64,000 nt of DNA from Metabacillus schmidteae. Its GTDB lineage: Bacteria; Bacillota; Bacilli; Bacillales; Bacillaceae. The position numbers and the translations under genes were made by a program. The DNA lies in NCBI RefSeq assembly GCF_903166545.1, contig NZ_CAESCH010000001.1, positions 3,724,001-3,788,000 of the forward strand, given 5' to 3'. Below are positions 1 through 10,484 of the stretch, piece after piece; positions within the stretch are counted from its first letter, which is position 1, and each line of letters starts with the position of its first letter. The notes beneath the pieces are model-generated. The model was given only the letters and a program-made list of their open reading frames with translations, was not told where the DNA came from and ran no database searches.

Positions 1-977
1 CCATCACGACCGGCTCTTCCTATTTCCTGCATATAAGATTCCAGTTGTGAAGGAAAATGGAAATGAATAACATAGCGAATATTTCCTTTATTTATCCCCA
101 TTCCAAAAGCATTTGTACAACACACAATTTTTAACTGATCATATAAAAATTGCTGTTGTATCAGTATCCTTTGCTCCTGATCCATTCCACCATGATAAAA
201 TGCAACCTGTTCAATCCCCGAATCGATAAGAAATTGCGCTAATCGTTCAGTCCATATTCTACTTGAACAATAAATAATCCCTGGACCTTTTAAAGTATGA
301 ACGAGTTGTTGTAATCTACTTATTTTTTCATCTATAGATTGATGCTTTTCTACAGAAAGCGCAATATTAGGACGGTTAATAGAGTAAATGAATGTTTTGA
401 CATCACGATTTAATCGAAGGATATACTGAATATCTTCTAAAACCTGCTTTGTCGCGGTTGCTGTTAATGCTAAGCAAGAAGGATTATTAAGCTTTTTCCT
501 CAGCTCACCTAATTTAGAGTAATCTGGTCTAAAATCATGCCCCCATTGTGAGATACAATGAGCCTCGTCGACGACAAAAAGTGATATATTCGCTTTTGCT
601 AATGCTTCCATCACATAATCAAATTGAAGAATTTCAGGAGAAGCATAAATATATCGATATTTTTTTAGGTACATTAGAATTTGCTTTCTTTTATGAACAG
701 AAATTGTGCTATTTAAGGCAATTACATTTTTTTCGCCTCTTTGCTTTATTTGCTCTACCTGATCTTCCATTAATGACAACAAAGGTGAAATGATTAGAAT
801 TGGCCCTTTTAATAGATACCCCGGTAGTTGATAACATAGAGATTTTCCACCGCCAGTCGGAAGCATGGCTATAACATCTTTTTTTTGTAAAACTGCTTCA
901 ATAATTTCTTGCTGACCGGTTCTAAATTTCTTGAGATTAAAATTTGACTGAAGTACGCTTTCTAATTGGTGCTTCAT
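1..977 (-). CDS. recS: RecQ-family ATP-dependent DNA helicase, C-terminus cut by window edge
   Basis: A 3'-5' superfamily 2 DNA helicase of the RecQ type, expected to act in recombination and repair of stalled forks. About 325 residues are visible. They include the Walker A motif TGGGKS (residues 41-46), a DEAH box (137-140) followed by [13 protein letters not shown], and the late motif [10 protein letters not shown] close to the window edge. The rest of the helicase and any RQC/HRDC region lie beyond base 1. The start has a good SD (GGGAGGAG). Its ATG overlaps the stop of ypbB in an ATGA, so the two are probably translationally coupled. The neighbours ypbB and fer match the B. subtilis recS (ypbC) locus rather than recQ; that assignment rests on synteny. 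Confidence 0.9.
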   Translation of the reverse strand, partial: MKHQLESVLQSNFNLKKFRTGQQEIIEAVLQKKDVIAMLPTGGGKSLCYQLPGYLLKGPILIISPLLSLMEDQVEQIKQRGEKNVIALNSTISVHKRKQILMYLKKYRYIYASPEILQFDYVMEALAKANISLFVVDEAHCISQWGHDFRPDYSKLGELRKKLNNPSCLALTATATKQVLEDIQYILRLNRDVKTFIYSINRPNIALSVEKHQSIDEKISRLQQLVHTLKGPGIIYCSSRIWTERLAQFLIDSGIEQVAFYHGGMDQEQRILIQQQFLYDQLKIVCCTNAFGMGINKGNIRYVIHFHFPSQLESYMQEIGRAGRD

Positions 978-2035
978 TTTCTCCTCCCATTTAATGCAAA
1001 CGCCAACCTAATTTGAAAATAACTATATTGATTATCTAAATATTCCCTAACTTTTTTAAGCTGATGTGTTTGTAACTCTTCAATTGCTTTAATTATTTTT
1101 TTATAGTCATTTTCTTGCAAAAAAAATGACGGAGAATAGTGTGGATCATGTAATGTCAATTCAACAATATGATCTTCTATCGTACTTTGCTTTAAATTCC
1201 TTACTAAGGCAATTTCATTTATGCTCTTTCCCTGTAGAACATATGACCTTGTCACCTTAGTTGAGGTTGTAAGAGCATCTACTGTAACTTTATCCTTTAT
1301 GATTTTCTTTAATAACTCAAAGTCATTGTCCTGGATTTGTTGTAGCTTAATGATGGAATGAACGACATTCCAAAATAACAGATACACATAAAATGGATCA
1401 TCATCATGCTTATATGCTATTTGTTCAAATGTTAGCCCAATTTTCATGGAAGATGTAAGTCTTTGAACAAAAATGGTTGCATCTTTTACAGGTTGTAAAT
1501 GCAAAGCCAATTCCAGTTCATTATGAAGCTTTTTGGATAAGTCTTCCCTTGTTACAGTATTATGTTTCAAAAATCCCTTTACCCATTGCAACTCTTCCTG
1601 GTTTTTTGTTATTGGTAAATACCCAGTCTTACCATAGGACAAGTTAGATACTACCTGCACTAGCAATGATAATCTTTTCCAAAACACTCTACTACTATCC
1701 CCATAATGCCATCCATCTAACGAAGAAGGTATTGGATTTTTTTTAAGGTTGTTTAACAATACTTCTTTTCCTTTAAGAGTTATAAAGCAATGATTATCGG
1801 GTAAGATGTCGATAAGTTTTTCCTGACTAAGTAATTCCCATGCAGCATCGGTTTGCTTTCTAGATAGTTTGGGAATTACCCCGAACAAATGAGATAAATT
1901 AAAAAGTTTGCCATCTTGGATAGTTTGTGAAGATTTTTTCCCTTTAAGTAAATGATAAATAGCGGAGAGGGTTCTTTCTCCATTAAATTGGTTTATACAA
2001 TTAAGTAAAACCGTATGAAAGTAATCTAGCTTCAT
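974..2035 (-). CDS. ypbB: YpbB, helix-turn-helix protein coupled to RecQ-type helicase
   Basis: 353 residues, the size of B. subtilis YpbB. The C-terminal third carries a helix-turn-helix segment around [17 protein letters not shown], of the type found at the C-terminus of some RecQ helicases (HTH_40). Here it is a separate protein translated just before the helicase. The 4-base ATGA overlap with the helicase start suggests a shared complex or matched dosage. No catalytic motif or membrane segment is visible. The biochemical role is not established; a DNA-binding accessory of the helicase is inference. Confidence 0.85.
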   Translation of the reverse strand: MKLDYFHTVLLNCINQFNGERTLSAIYHLLKGKKSSQTIQDGKLFNLSHLFGVIPKLSRKQTDAAWELLSQEKLIDILPDNHCFITLKGKEVLLNNLKKNPIPSSLDGWHYGDSSRVFWKRLSLLVQVVSNLSYGKTGYLPITKNQEELQWVKGFLKHNTVTREDLSKKLHNELELALHLQPVKDATIFVQRLTSSMKIGLTFEQIAYKHDDDPFYVYLLFWNVVHSIIKLQQIQDNDFELLKKIIKDKVTVDALTTSTKVTRSYVLQGKSINEIALVRNLKQSTIEDHIVELTLHDPHYSPSFFLQENDYKKIIKAIEELQTHQLKKVREYLDNQYSYFQIRLAFALNGRRK

Positions 2036-2201
2036 TATACCACCCTACAATGTTTGACAATATTCGATTACATGCACTATTTTAACAAATTTATGGACAT
2101 TCGTTTACCATATTTACTCTTTATTGCGCTAATTAAAGCAATTATTTTGACAAAACTAGGAGAAATTAATGTATTCAACGTAACATCATAAGAGTTTTTT
2201 A

Positions 2202-2230
2202 TTGAAAAGTCGAAAAATCCGATTTACAAT
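2202..2230 (+). promoter_or_regulatory. Candidate SigA promoter for fer
   Basis: TTGAAA, 17-base spacer, TACAAT, about 100 bases before the ferredoxin start. A second TTGACA at 2148 has a poorer -10. The 303-base divergent gap 2036-2338 otherwise holds only AT-rich sequence and a short CCATAT/ATATGG dyad near 2294-2311, just before the fer SD. Confidence 0.4.
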
Positions 2231-2317
2231 ACTATGTAGGGCAAAAAAGAGAATGATGATAATAAAAAGGAATTCACTCATTTAATCAGTATGACCATAT
2301 AATAAAATATGGTATGA

Positions 2318-2587
<270 letters not shown>

Positions 2588-2595
2588 TCATAAGT

Positions 2596-2696
2596 AAAAA
2601 GATGGCATTATGAGAACTGATATTAAGCTTCCTTTTATAGAGCTACCTAAACTCTATTTAAGAAGGATGTGGGATCGGTTCCAAGCCATCTTTTTT
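2596..2696. terminator. Long nested hairpin, bidirectional terminator between fer and the M23 gene
   Basis: The outer stem AAAAAGATGGC (2596-2606) pairs with GCCATCTTTTT (2685-2695). Inside it GAACTGAT (2614-2621) pairs with ATCGGTTC (2674-2681), and ATAGAG (2637-2642) pairs with CTCTAT (2652-2657). U-runs leave the stem in both directions, fitting the convergent genes. It is much longer than a normal intrinsic terminator. Confidence 0.7.
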
Positions 2697-2723
2697 CATT
2701 ACCTGTAATGTAAGATTGTCACT

Positions 2724-3611
2724 TTATTTCTTACTAATAACTAGTACTTGCTCCGGATAAATTTTATCTGAAGTTATATCATTTATTTTTTTTATTTCTT
2801 CCGGGCTTGTGCTATATTCAGCTGCAATCGATTGTATTGTATCTCCGGGCTGTACAACATAATTTTCACTGTTATTTATAAAAATAGTTAGATCCTGATC
2901 TGGATATATAATATCAAGCTCCAGGTTATTCCATTTTTTTATAGATAAAACAGGCACTTTAAACTTATCTGAAAGCCCCCACAATGTATCACCTTTCACT
3001 ACTGTTATCTTTTTCTTTATTGTATTTCCTCTATCAATTGAGGGTACTGTATTTGTTTCGACAGAATCGTTGTTTTTACCATTATCCAGCTGACCTGTAT
3101 AAACTGTTTGTTCTTCATCCTCATTGAATACAAATAAAGGATCTAATGCGTGATCTTTCTCAAATGTCCATTTGCCTTTATGTAATTCAAAGTGTAAATG
3201 GGTTCCAGTTGAAATCCCCGTATTGCCAATAATACCAAGTACTTGTCCTTTTTTTACCTTTTCCCCTTGTTCGACATGTCTTTTATTTAAATGGGCATAA
3301 ACAGTTTCAAATCCTTCCGGATGATGGATAAACACAACATGTCCATATGTGTCTGAATAATACGATTTCACAACCTCTCCATCCGATACTGAGACAATTT
3401 TTGCTCCTTCTGGGGCAGCAATGTCAATTCCCTTATGTTTACCATTACGCGTTCCAAATGTATCGGTGATTGTTCCTTCTACAGGTTGAATCCATGTTTT
3501 TTCTAGTTCTTCTATGTATGACTCTGCCTTCACACTATTACTGACAATAAGTAATGCACCAAATAAAATACCTATCGTATAAACGAAAAGCTTTTGTTTA
3601 GTATCTTGCAT
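2724..3611 (-). CDS. Secreted M23 (LytM-type) peptidoglycan endopeptidase with two LysM domains
   Basis: 295 residues. A signal peptide or N-terminal anchor covers residues 8-29. The M23 peptidase domain spans about 45-160, with zinc ligands H59 and D63 (HKGID) and H140 of HLH, and catalytic H107 in YAH. Two C-terminal LysM repeats follow, about 202-243 and 250-293, each with a GDT core, which bind peptidoglycan glycan strands. All active-site residues are intact, so it should be an active cell-wall hydrolase. SD is GGGGGAAAAG. Such LysM/M23 proteins are common in sporulation and wall turnover, but the exact role is not shown. Confidence 0.9.
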   Translation of the reverse strand: MQDTKQKLFVYTIGILFGALLIVSNSVKAESYIEELEKTWIQPVEGTITDTFGTRNGKHKGIDIAAPEGAKIVSVSDGEVVKSYYSDTYGHVVFIHHPEGFETVYAHLNKRHVEQGEKVKKGQVLGIIGNTGISTGTHLHFELHKGKWTFEKDHALDPLFVFNEDEEQTVYTGQLDNGKNNDSVETNTVPSIDRGNTIKKKITVVKGDTLWGLSDKFKVPVLSIKKWNNLELDIIYPDQDLTIFINNSENYVVQPGDTIQSIAAEYSTSPEEIKKINDITSDKIYPEQVLVISKK

Positions 3612-3810
3612 TCTTTTCCCCCATTTAATTTTTTGACTTTTTCCTTTTAACTAACTAAATTTGTCCTTCTGGAAAATCAAAGTACAAATTTAAGGATTTA
3701 CCATTTTAAAGGAGTGTATACAATAATCTTCTTCAATCATCCGAAAGATATAAAGTTATTTAGAAAAATTGAGGGGAGTTAATTATCTTATTCAGGTCAT
3801 GGCAGGCATC

Positions 3811-3839
3811 AAAAAAAGAGACTCATCGCCTGAGCCTCT
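3811..3839 (-). terminator. Terminator of sigX-rsiX
   Basis: On the minus strand AGAGGCTCA, loop GGCGA, TGAGTCTCT, then a run of Ts. The first stem base coincides with the rsiX stop codon. Confidence 0.85.
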
Positions 3840-5023
3840 CATTCATTTTCGTCTATTGGATTTGGTGAAAAAGGAACTTCTACCGGTTTGGAAACATCCA
3901 TTACACCAATTTCATTATCCGTTGTGCCATAAAATTGAACGGATTCGTATCCAAAATCTTTAGCCGTTAACAAAATTGATTCCAACATAATAATGCTTTC
4001 TTCATTATCTTCGACATTAGCATTTTGCATAAAATTAATTTCTAGATGTTCACCATCTTCTTTAATTTGTATTTCTCCTATATTTTCCTGTATAGATGGT
4101 TTCAGTTGCTGATTATCAATTCCTTCTCTCATAATATGAATTGCCTCTTCTACAGTTGGTAAGGGTTCCGGAGATGGGACAAGTAATTTCGCCTTTGACT
4201 CATCATATTGATAAACTAGATATGCTTTATTTCTCGTTTCTTTTATTTCTATTTGATTTTCTTGACCATAATTGCTAAATTCAATTCCTTGTTCTCCATT
4301 TGTGTACAGATTCGCCTTTTTATAGCCTTTCCATCTAAATGTTTCAATAATAGATTCTTTATAAGCAATTTCAGAACCAGATCCTGTGATACTACCTTTA
4401 TCAGCTTTATAATTAATTATAATTTCATCATTTTTTTCTTGCTCAAGATCTGTATTTTCCAATGCTATAGAGAGTGGTCCAAGCTTTTCTGCAAATTTTT
4501 CCGGATTAAATGTTTCTATTTGTTCAAGTTCTTCCTTTCCCTCTTCTTCCTTGAAACTGACCGGAATAATATTCTGTAAATTATTATCTGTTAGTCCAAC
4601 AGTAAGTATATGAGCAGAATCGTCAGAATCAGTTACAAAGGTTTCTTGTTTTATTTCCTCTCTGCTTAGTTCTACATTTTCATCCTTATCTTCAGCTATT
4701 GAAGATTCAGCCATCTTTGCTTCCGGCTGAGGATTGTTTTCAGTTATTCTTGACTCAGAAGAAGAGGATGATTCCATATCCATTGCTTTTTCTTCACTTG
4801 TATTTATTGTTCCTTGAAATAGAAATGGTGATATCAAAACTAAAATAAATAATACTGTAATTGTTGCAACAGTCGGAGCAACCCATATACGTCGTTTTTT
4901 CCTTCCTTGAGATCTATAATAGATGCTTTGATAAAGATCTTTTTTGTTTTGCTTATCTTTAACAGAGGGTAATTGTAGTAAAAGTTGCTCGAGTTGATCT
5001 TCATTCCACTCCCGTTTTTTCAA
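3839..5023 (-). CDS. rsiX: RsiX, membrane anti-sigma-X factor
   Basis: 394 residues. The N-terminal cytoplasmic segment (1-45) is a compact sigma-binding region. One transmembrane helix lies at about 47-69, followed by a Ser/Glu-rich linker and an extracytoplasmic domain of the kind found in Bacillus RsiX (GerMN-like). It sequesters SigX until an envelope signal releases it. The start is a TTG with SD AAAGGAGGGA and lies inside sigX (23-base overlap), so sigma and anti-sigma are coupled. Slightly longer than the B. subtilis protein, mainly in the low-complexity linker. The gene pair directly follows sigX as in B. subtilis. Confidence 0.88.
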   Translation of the reverse strand: MKKREWNEDQLEQLLLQLPSVKDKQNKKDLYQSIYYRSQGRKKRRIWVAPTVATITVLFILVLISPFLFQGTINTSEEKAMDMESSSSSESRITENNPQPEAKMAESSIAEDKDENVELSREEIKQETFVTDSDDSAHILTVGLTDNNLQNIIPVSFKEEEGKEELEQIETFNPEKFAEKLGPLSIALENTDLEQEKNDEIIINYKADKGSITGSGSEIAYKESIIETFRWKGYKKANLYTNGEQGIEFSNYGQENQIEIKETRNKAYLVYQYDESKAKLLVPSPEPLPTVEEAIHIMREGIDNQQLKPSIQENIGEIQIKEDGEHLEINFMQNANVEDNEESIIMLESILLTAKDFGYESVQFYGTTDNEIGVMDVSKPVEVPFSPNPIDENE

Positions 5024-5552
5024 TCGAAAGTCCCTCCTTTTCTGAAAGGTTGATCATTTGTTTTTGCAGTTGCTTAATGGCACGATGTTGAGTTGTTTTT
5101 ACTTTACTTACTGACCAACCTAAAATTTCTGCTGTTTCAGTAATAGACATCTCTTGAATGTATCGCAATATAACAACAGCACGCTGATCTATAGAACATG
5201 CATTTAACGCCCGATATACCCATTTTACCTGTTCATTTTGCATAGCTATTTCTTCAGGTAGTGGTTGCCCATCATCTTCAATTTGATGTTGATCCCATTC
5301 AAAACGTTCTAGTATTCTTTGCCTTATTGTTTTCTGCTTACGAAACCAATCAATGGCTACATGCCTTGCAATTGAGATAAGCCAGGTTTTTTCACTGCTT
5401 CTACCTTCAAAACGATCATATGATTTCAAAACACGAATATAGACTTCTTGTACTAAATCCTCAGCCTGTTCACGACTTTTCACCATATAAAACAAAAACT
5501 GAAAAAGATCGTGATGATATTTTTCATATAGTCTGTGAAAGGTATCCTCCAT
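5001..5552 (-). CDS. sigX: RNA polymerase ECF sigma factor SigX
   Basis: 183 residues with region 2 (EDLVQEVYIRVLKSYDRF and a following WLISIARH segment) and region 4 (a helix-turn-helix near EMSITETAEILGWSVSKVKT). In Bacillus, SigX controls cell-surface charge genes and cationic peptide resistance. An in-frame ATG exists 18 bases upstream, but the SD GGAGGG lies between the two ATGs. The SigX promoter 24-51 bases upstream would also start the mRNA at about the upstream ATG, so the start at 5552 is the right one. The stop is inside rsiX. Confidence 0.93.
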   Translation of the reverse strand: MEDTFHRLYEKYHHDLFQFLFYMVKSREQAEDLVQEVYIRVLKSYDRFEGRSSEKTWLISIARHVAIDWFRKQKTIRQRILERFEWDQHQIEDDGQPLPEEIAMQNEQVKWVYRALNACSIDQRAVVILRYIQEMSITETAEILGWSVSKVKTTQHRAIKQLQKQMINLSEKEGLSIEKTGVE

Positions 5553-5575
5553 GAATAACCCTCCATTCATTAATT

Positions 5576-5603
5576 TAGTCGAATCGAAAAGTGTAAAGTT
5601 GCA
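5576..5603 (-). promoter_or_regulatory. SigX autoregulatory promoter
   Basis: Minus strand TGCAAC (-35), 16-base spacer, CGACTA (-10). This matches the ECF pattern known for SigX-dependent promoters (TGTAAC...CGAC). Transcription would begin near 5570, leaving a leader of about 18 bases before the sigX ATG. Confidence 0.7.
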
Positions 5604-5706
5604 CTTTCTGTAAGTTGAAATATATTTGAAATATTTATGTAATATTAACCAACAACTACCTTCTACTTTAACATAATGCGGACAGATCTATCAGACTAAA
5701 TTAAAT

Positions 5707-5751
5707 AAAAAATCGCCAGAACCATTTTTCCTACCAGGTTCTAGCGATTTT
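5707..5751 (-). terminator. Terminator after the cobalamin adenosyltransferase gene
   Basis: Stem AAAATCGC-AGAACC / GGTTCT-GCGATTTT with a T-run on the minus strand. It separates this gene from the downstream sigX unit. Confidence 0.85.
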
Positions 5752-5769
5752 ACATGTCTACAGTATTTT

Positions 5770-6348
5770 TTATTGCTTTTCTTTTGGCTTTGTCTTAAAA
5801 ACAAGTGCACTTCTCTCATATTCAACATCATTTACACCTAAACGAAAATTAATCGCCCTTGCTACAGCAAATAAATAATCTGACAATCTATTCAAATATT
5901 TCAGCACAACCTCATTAATATCCATTTCTCTCTGGAGAGTGACTGTACACCTTTCCGCTCTTCTTGTGACGGTTCTTGCAACATGAATAACTGCAGCAGC
6001 ACTACTACCACCTGGTAAAATAAATTTTTCTAACGGTGGAGCCTCTTTTACATAATGATCAATTCGCTCCTCTAAGAATTCAATCATTTCCGCTTTTGCT
6101 TTATAAGGGTACTTTTCTTTTACTACAGCAAGATCACCTCCACAATCAAATAACTCATGTTGAATTTTCTCTAGTTCGTAATAGATATCCTGGAATTTTG
6201 AATCTGTTAATAACGTCATAGCGTGACCAATAAAGCTGTTCGCTTCGTCTATTGTTCCATATGCTTCTACGCGTAAATGATCCTTATCAACACGCCCTCC
6301 TATAATACTTGTTTTCCCACTGTCACCAGTTCGTGTATATAGATTCAT
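5770..6348 (-). CDS. Cob(I)alamin adenosyltransferase, PduO type
   Basis: 192 residues forming the PduO-type four-helix fold. The N-terminal ATP-binding motif TRTGDSGKTSIIGG and the later RRAERCTV and LNRLSDYLFA segments are typical. It transfers the adenosyl group of ATP to cob(I)alamin to make coenzyme B12. An upstream in-frame GTG abuts the SD, so the ATG at 6348 (SD GCGGAGAG, 8-base spacing) is preferred. In B. subtilis the homologue (yvqK) is elsewhere; here it sits alone between resE and sigX with its own terminator. No B12-dependent enzyme is encoded nearby. Confidence 0.9.
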   Translation of the reverse strand: MNLYTRTGDSGKTSIIGGRVDKDHLRVEAYGTIDEANSFIGHAMTLLTDSKFQDIYYELEKIQHELFDCGGDLAVVKEKYPYKAKAEMIEFLEERIDHYVKEAPPLEKFILPGGSSAAAVIHVARTVTRRAERCTVTLQREMDINEVVLKYLNRLSDYLFAVARAINFRLGVNDVEYERSALVFKTKPKEKQ

Positions 6349-6473
6349 TTTTATCACTCTCCGCTTTTTTCAATTTCAACAAATCAATCATGCAAAATTC
6401 ATGGATAAACAATTTTTGATGACGACCTCAACTCTATCATAACAGGAATTATAAATTTGCCAGCAAGTTTAAT

Positions 6474-6525
6474 GAAGGCTTATTATCAATAAAATCATTT
6501 TAATAATAAGCCTTCATAATTTTTT
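6474..6525. terminator. Hairpin downstream of resE
   Basis: A 13-base stem, GAAGGCTTATTAT / ATAATAAGCCTTC. The U-run is good on the plus strand and weak on the minus strand. It probably ends or stabilises the resDE mRNA. Confidence 0.6.
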
Positions 6526-6561
6526 TATTTGTTTCGCATGGAACAAGATTGTTCGTCATTT

Positions 6562-8361
6562 TTATTCAGATTCCAGCTTTTTTCGAGGTAAAAAGAAGCT
6601 AAATGTCGTTCCTTCATTTACCTTACTATGAACACTTATTTTACCTTTATGTGCTTCAACAATATTTTTTACAATTGCCAATCCTAGTCCTGTTCCAGCT
6701 CTCCCCCTTGTTCTTGCTTTATCGGCTTTATAAAACCGTTCAAATACAAATGGCAGGTCTTCCTCCGGTATACCCGAGCCAGAATCTTTAACATCTATTA
6801 TGACACCGTTCAATTGGTCTTTAACCGCAATTACAACCGAACCGTTTTCACTTGTATGACGTATGGCATTATCGATTAAATTTGTTAAAACTTGCTCAAT
6901 ACGATCAGGATCAATGATATGAGCAGGTTCAGTTATGTGTACATCTGTTAATAGAGAAATATCTTTATCTTTTGCAAGACCTTGAAATTTCCGGCTAACT
7001 TTTTCAACAAAATCACTTAATTGAATTTGTTCTAAATTTAGCGTAATATGGCCTGCTTCCATTCTTGCTAAATCTAATAAATCATTTACAAGTCTTCCCA
7101 TGCGCAATGATTCATCATGAATAACTTTTGCGATATCCTTTTTCTCTTCGTCTGTACTGGCAATATCATCGACAATGGCTTCACTATAACCTTGCAGCAT
7201 GGAGATTGGCGTTCTTAGTTCATGACTAACATTAGCAATAAAATCCTTACGAAGTTTATCTAATCGACGTTCTTCTGTCATATCACGTAAAACAGCTACA
7301 GCTCCACGAACATTTAATTGATTATATAATGGTGTCATTAATATTACCCAGCTTCTTCCTTGAATCATAATTTCAAGCATTTGCTCTTTTTCTGTATTCA
7401 CAACGCGCTGATACAATGCTTTCATATCAGATGGAAGCTCCCCACCTGTTTCAACGTTCATATTTTGTTCATAGTACCAGGCTTTAAGGAATCTTTCTGC
7501 AGGTGGATTCGTTACTAAAATCATTCCATCAATATTTAAAGTAATAACACCATCAGCCATACTACTTAAAATATTTGTTAAATGCTCTTTTTCTTGATTA
7601 AGTGCATTTATATGAAACTTAAGCTGTTTTCCCATTTGATTAAACGCGATTCCCAACTCTCCAATTTCATCATTTGACATGATTGGGACTCTCGATTCAA
7701 ATTTCCCTCTTGCTAATTCTTGCGCCACTTCCCTCATCTTTCTTAACGGATACGTTATTCTTGTTGATAAGAAGAACGCAAAGACTGTGGTTAATATAAT
7801 CGCAATTCCTGCCGCAAGAATAATGTTACTTGTCGTTTCTTTTGTCGTTTCGTGGACCGCTTGAAGTGATTGAGAAATAAATACAGCGCCTGTATTGGTT
7901 TTTGAAACGTTATATGGTACTCCTACAATCAGAACTTCATCTTCACCATTAGCAAAAACATTATTTGGCTGTTCAAGGTTTGTTCGTTTACTTATTCTTT
8001 GTTGTTTTGTTAATGGTAATGAAAGCTCGTCATCTTTTTCAATGTCTTCTATAGTAAGATGGGGAAGTTCTTCATTCTTTAAAGGTGAATTAGAAAATGT
8101 TTTATCGTTTTCTACAATAATAATATGAGTAAGTTCATCTGCTAATTCCCATGAAATGGACTTCGCAAGTTCTTGATCTTCATGACTTTCCAAAATCATT
8201 GAGACTTTTGTCGCTAGTTGTGTGAGTTCTTTCTCCGCTTTTTCCACATGATAGTTTTCCATAAACTCGAGCATTAAGATTGTTAGGACAAATAAAACAA
8301 AGGAAACGAGTAAAATAATCGTTCCCCATAGCTTTCCAACTACACTGCGCCACAAAATCAT
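6562..8361 (-). CDS. resE: ResE, sensor histidine kinase of respiration
   Basis: 599 residues. Transmembrane helices at about 12-32 and 178-200 flank an extracytoplasmic sensor region. A HAMP domain (about 200-252) and PAS domain (about 258-360) follow. The H-box NVSHELRTP has phospho-acceptor H380, and the ATPase domain carries the N-box DNAIRH (N498), DSGSGIP and GTGLGLAI. It phosphorylates ResD in response to oxygen limitation or nitric oxide, as established in B. subtilis. Its ATG overlaps the resD stop in an ATGA, so the pair is co-translated. Confidence 0.96.
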   Translation of the reverse strand: MILWRSVVGKLWGTIILLVSFVLFVLTILMLEFMENYHVEKAEKELTQLATKVSMILESHEDQELAKSISWELADELTHIIIVENDKTFSNSPLKNEELPHLTIEDIEKDDELSLPLTKQQRISKRTNLEQPNNVFANGEDEVLIVGVPYNVSKTNTGAVFISQSLQAVHETTKETTSNIILAAGIAIILTTVFAFFLSTRITYPLRKMREVAQELARGKFESRVPIMSNDEIGELGIAFNQMGKQLKFHINALNQEKEHLTNILSSMADGVITLNIDGMILVTNPPAERFLKAWYYEQNMNVETGGELPSDMKALYQRVVNTEKEQMLEIMIQGRSWVILMTPLYNQLNVRGAVAVLRDMTEERRLDKLRKDFIANVSHELRTPISMLQGYSEAIVDDIASTDEEKKDIAKVIHDESLRMGRLVNDLLDLARMEAGHITLNLEQIQLSDFVEKVSRKFQGLAKDKDISLLTDVHITEPAHIIDPDRIEQVLTNLIDNAIRHTSENGSVVIAVKDQLNGVIIDVKDSGSGIPEEDLPFVFERFYKADKARTRGRAGTGLGLAIVKNIVEAHKGKISVHSKVNEGTTFSFFLPRKKLESE

Positions 8362-9080
8362 GTTTGACTTACCTCGAATTTATAGCCAACTCCCCAAACA
8401 GTTACGATCATTTTTGCAGCTTCAGGTGAAACCTTACTTAATTTTTCCCTCAGACGCTTTACGTGTGTATCAACGGTACGTAAATCACCAAAAAATTCAT
8501 ATTGCCACACTTCTTTTAATAGCTTTTCACGATCATAAACCTTATCTGGAGTTTTTGCTAAAAAATACAACAACTCGTATTCCTTAGGTGTTAAGCTAAC
8601 CTCTGTTCCATCTGCTGTGACGCGATGTGCGTCATGATCAATGGATAGGTGAGGAAATACGATAACATTTTTCGCTTTTGTTTCGGTTTTTAAGAAAGAT
8701 GTTTGGGAGGATCTTCTGAGTAATGCCTTTACTCGAAGAACAACCTCTCTAGGGCTAAAAGGCTTGACAATATAATCATCAACACCAGCTTCAAAACCTG
8801 TAACTCGGTTTGCCTCTTCTCCCTTTGCTGTCAGCATAATAATTGGAGTTGCTTTTTTATCACGTAATTGCTTACATACTTCTATTCCATCGATTCCAGG
8901 CATCATGACATCTAACATTATTAAATCGTATTCATGATTTAGGGCAAGCTCTAAAGCTTCATCACCATTTTCTGCTTCATCAATTTCATAATTTTCTCTT
9001 TCAAGATACATTCTTAGTAGTCGACGAATTCGGTCCTCATCATCTACAACTAAAATTCGTGCAAATTGGTTCTCTTCCAT
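8358..9080 (-). CDS. resD: ResD, OmpR-family response regulator
   Basis: 240 residues. The receiver domain has phospho-acceptor D57 in [12 protein letters not shown] and an acidic pocket near D13-D14. The C-terminal winged helix includes [14 protein letters not shown]. It activates genes of aerobic and anaerobic respiration, including resABC in B. subtilis. SD AAGGAGGG. A strong hairpin separates it from resC, so resDE can be transcribed by read-through or from its own promoter in the 210-base gap; no convincing -35/-10 pair was found there. Confidence 0.97.
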   Translation of the reverse strand: MEENQFARILVVDDEDRIRRLLRMYLERENYEIDEAENGDEALELALNHEYDLIMLDVMMPGIDGIEVCKQLRDKKATPIIMLTAKGEEANRVTGFEAGVDDYIVKPFSPREVVLRVKALLRRSSQTSFLKTETKAKNVIVFPHLSIDHDAHRVTADGTEVSLTPKEYELLYFLAKTPDKVYDREKLLKEVWQYEFFGDLRTVDTHVKRLREKLSKVSPEAAKMIVTVWGVGYKFEVSQT

Positions 9081-9186
9081 AATAAGAACCCTCCTTAATT
9101 AGTAAGTTATTTCCAGGGGTGGTTAGTTCATTATGTATAAAGCAAAAGCAACCGTTTTCCTATTAAAAAATGTTAAAAATAAACAT

Positions 9187-9216
9187 AAAGCCTTCACTGC
9201 ATAGAGTGAAGGCTTT
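9187..9216 (-). terminator. Hairpin between resC and resD
   Basis: Perfect stem AAAGCCTTCACT / AGTGAAGGCTTT with a 6-base loop, followed on the minus strand by a T-rich stretch. Likely a partial terminator that sets the resABC to resDE ratio. Confidence 0.75.
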
Positions 9217-9290
9217 GATAGCAGTGATTATACTAATTGTACGCTAGTCACATATTTTTATCTACTTTTGATCGATATAGTTATCTATGC

Positions 9291-10466
9291 TTAAGCGTAA
9301 GAATGCAAGCCTGCAATTACAAGGTTAACAAAGATAAGGTTAAACATGATGATGGCAAAACCAACAACGGCAAGCCATGCAGATTTTTCTCCATGCCACC
9401 CCTTTGACAAACGCAGATGCAAGTAGGCTGCATAAAATAACCAAGTAATGAGTGCCCAGACTTCTTTCGGATCCCAGCCCCAAAATCTTGTCCAAGCAAT
9501 TTGAGCCCAAATCATCGCAAATATTAAAGCTCCCAAAGTGAAAACAGGAAAACCAATTGCTACAGAACGATATCCTATTTCATCAACAAGATCAAGATTT
9601 ACATTTTTCGTAAATGGTTTAATAACAGCAGCCAATCGTTTACGTAAGATCAAACGGAGAAGACCGTATAAAATTGATCCAACAACCACTGACCATATTA
9701 CTGTGTTTAACTTTCTTGCAGAGATTATAGCTGGCATTTCGACTAAAGGTTGAAATTTCCCATCCGTAATTAGTTCCCCTTCATGAGGACCAACTAACGC
9801 TGGTAAATTAAATGTCATAACTGCTTCTTGTTCATTCTTATCAATCCAGTTAAAATCAGCTTGATAGTCCATACCTTTAAACGTGCTAGTAACAATAATA
9901 AAACCTAATGTGACTACCAAAATGTACATTATAAATTCCAGCCAAAATGTTTTCTTTGAGGATTTTGACTGATCTACAACCGTTACTAGATGGATAATTC
10001 CGGCAACAGCACTTATGGCTAGGATAGCTTGTCCTAATGCAGCCGTTGTTACATGAATATACAACCAATGACTTTGTAAAGATGGTATTAACGGACTTAT
10101 ATCATTAGGAAACATACTACCATAAGCAATAATTAAAACAACGATTGGAAGTGTAAATAATCCCAAAATGGCTACTTTATAAATAAAGAACAGGATAATA
10201 AAGGCTAGTACAAGCATCATTCCGAACGCTGTCGTAAATTCAAACAAATTACTGACCGGTGCGTGTCCAGCTGCAATCCATCTAGTAATAAAGTAGGCTA
10301 GTTGTGATACAAACCCTAAAATAGTCGTTGCTATGGCAGCTATTGTCCATTTGCTTATTTTTTCAGATTTATTGCGTTTATCCCTTATTGAACCGCCAAA
10401 TAAGAAAATGGCAATTAAATAAATGATAAAGGCAATTTCAAGAAAAGTACTACTAAGTGTTGCCAA
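9291..10466 (-). CDS. resC: ResC (CcsA-type) cytochrome c biogenesis protein
   Basis: 391 residues with about eight hydrophobic membrane helices. The signature tryptophan-rich [14 protein letters not shown] lies near the C-terminus, the haem-presenting motif of the CcsA/CcmC family. It acts with ResB in System II haem export and attachment to apocytochrome c at the outer face of the membrane. The start is TTG with SD AAAGGAGGGA. It follows resB with an 18-base gap in the resABC operon. Confidence 0.96.
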   Translation of the reverse strand: MATLSSTFLEIAFIIYLIAIFLFGGSIRDKRNKSEKISKWTIAAIATTILGFVSQLAYFITRWIAAGHAPVSNLFEFTTAFGMMLVLAFIILFFIYKVAILGLFTLPIVVLIIAYGSMFPNDISPLIPSLQSHWLYIHVTTAALGQAILAISAVAGIIHLVTVVDQSKSSKKTFWLEFIMYILVVTLGFIIVTSTFKGMDYQADFNWIDKNEQEAVMTFNLPALVGPHEGELITDGKFQPLVEMPAIISARKLNTVIWSVVVGSILYGLLRLILRKRLAAVIKPFTKNVNLDLVDEIGYRSVAIGFPVFTLGALIFAMIWAQIAWTRFWGWDPKEVWALITWLFYAAYLHLRLSKGWHGEKSAWLAVVGFAIIMFNLIFVNLVIAGLHSYA

Positions 10467-10484
10467 ATTTCTCCCTCCTTTAAT

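Noticed and set aside
4253..4579. 108-codon plus-strand frame inside rsiX
   Set aside because: Phe/Ile-rich translation caused by the Glu/Lys-rich opposite strand.
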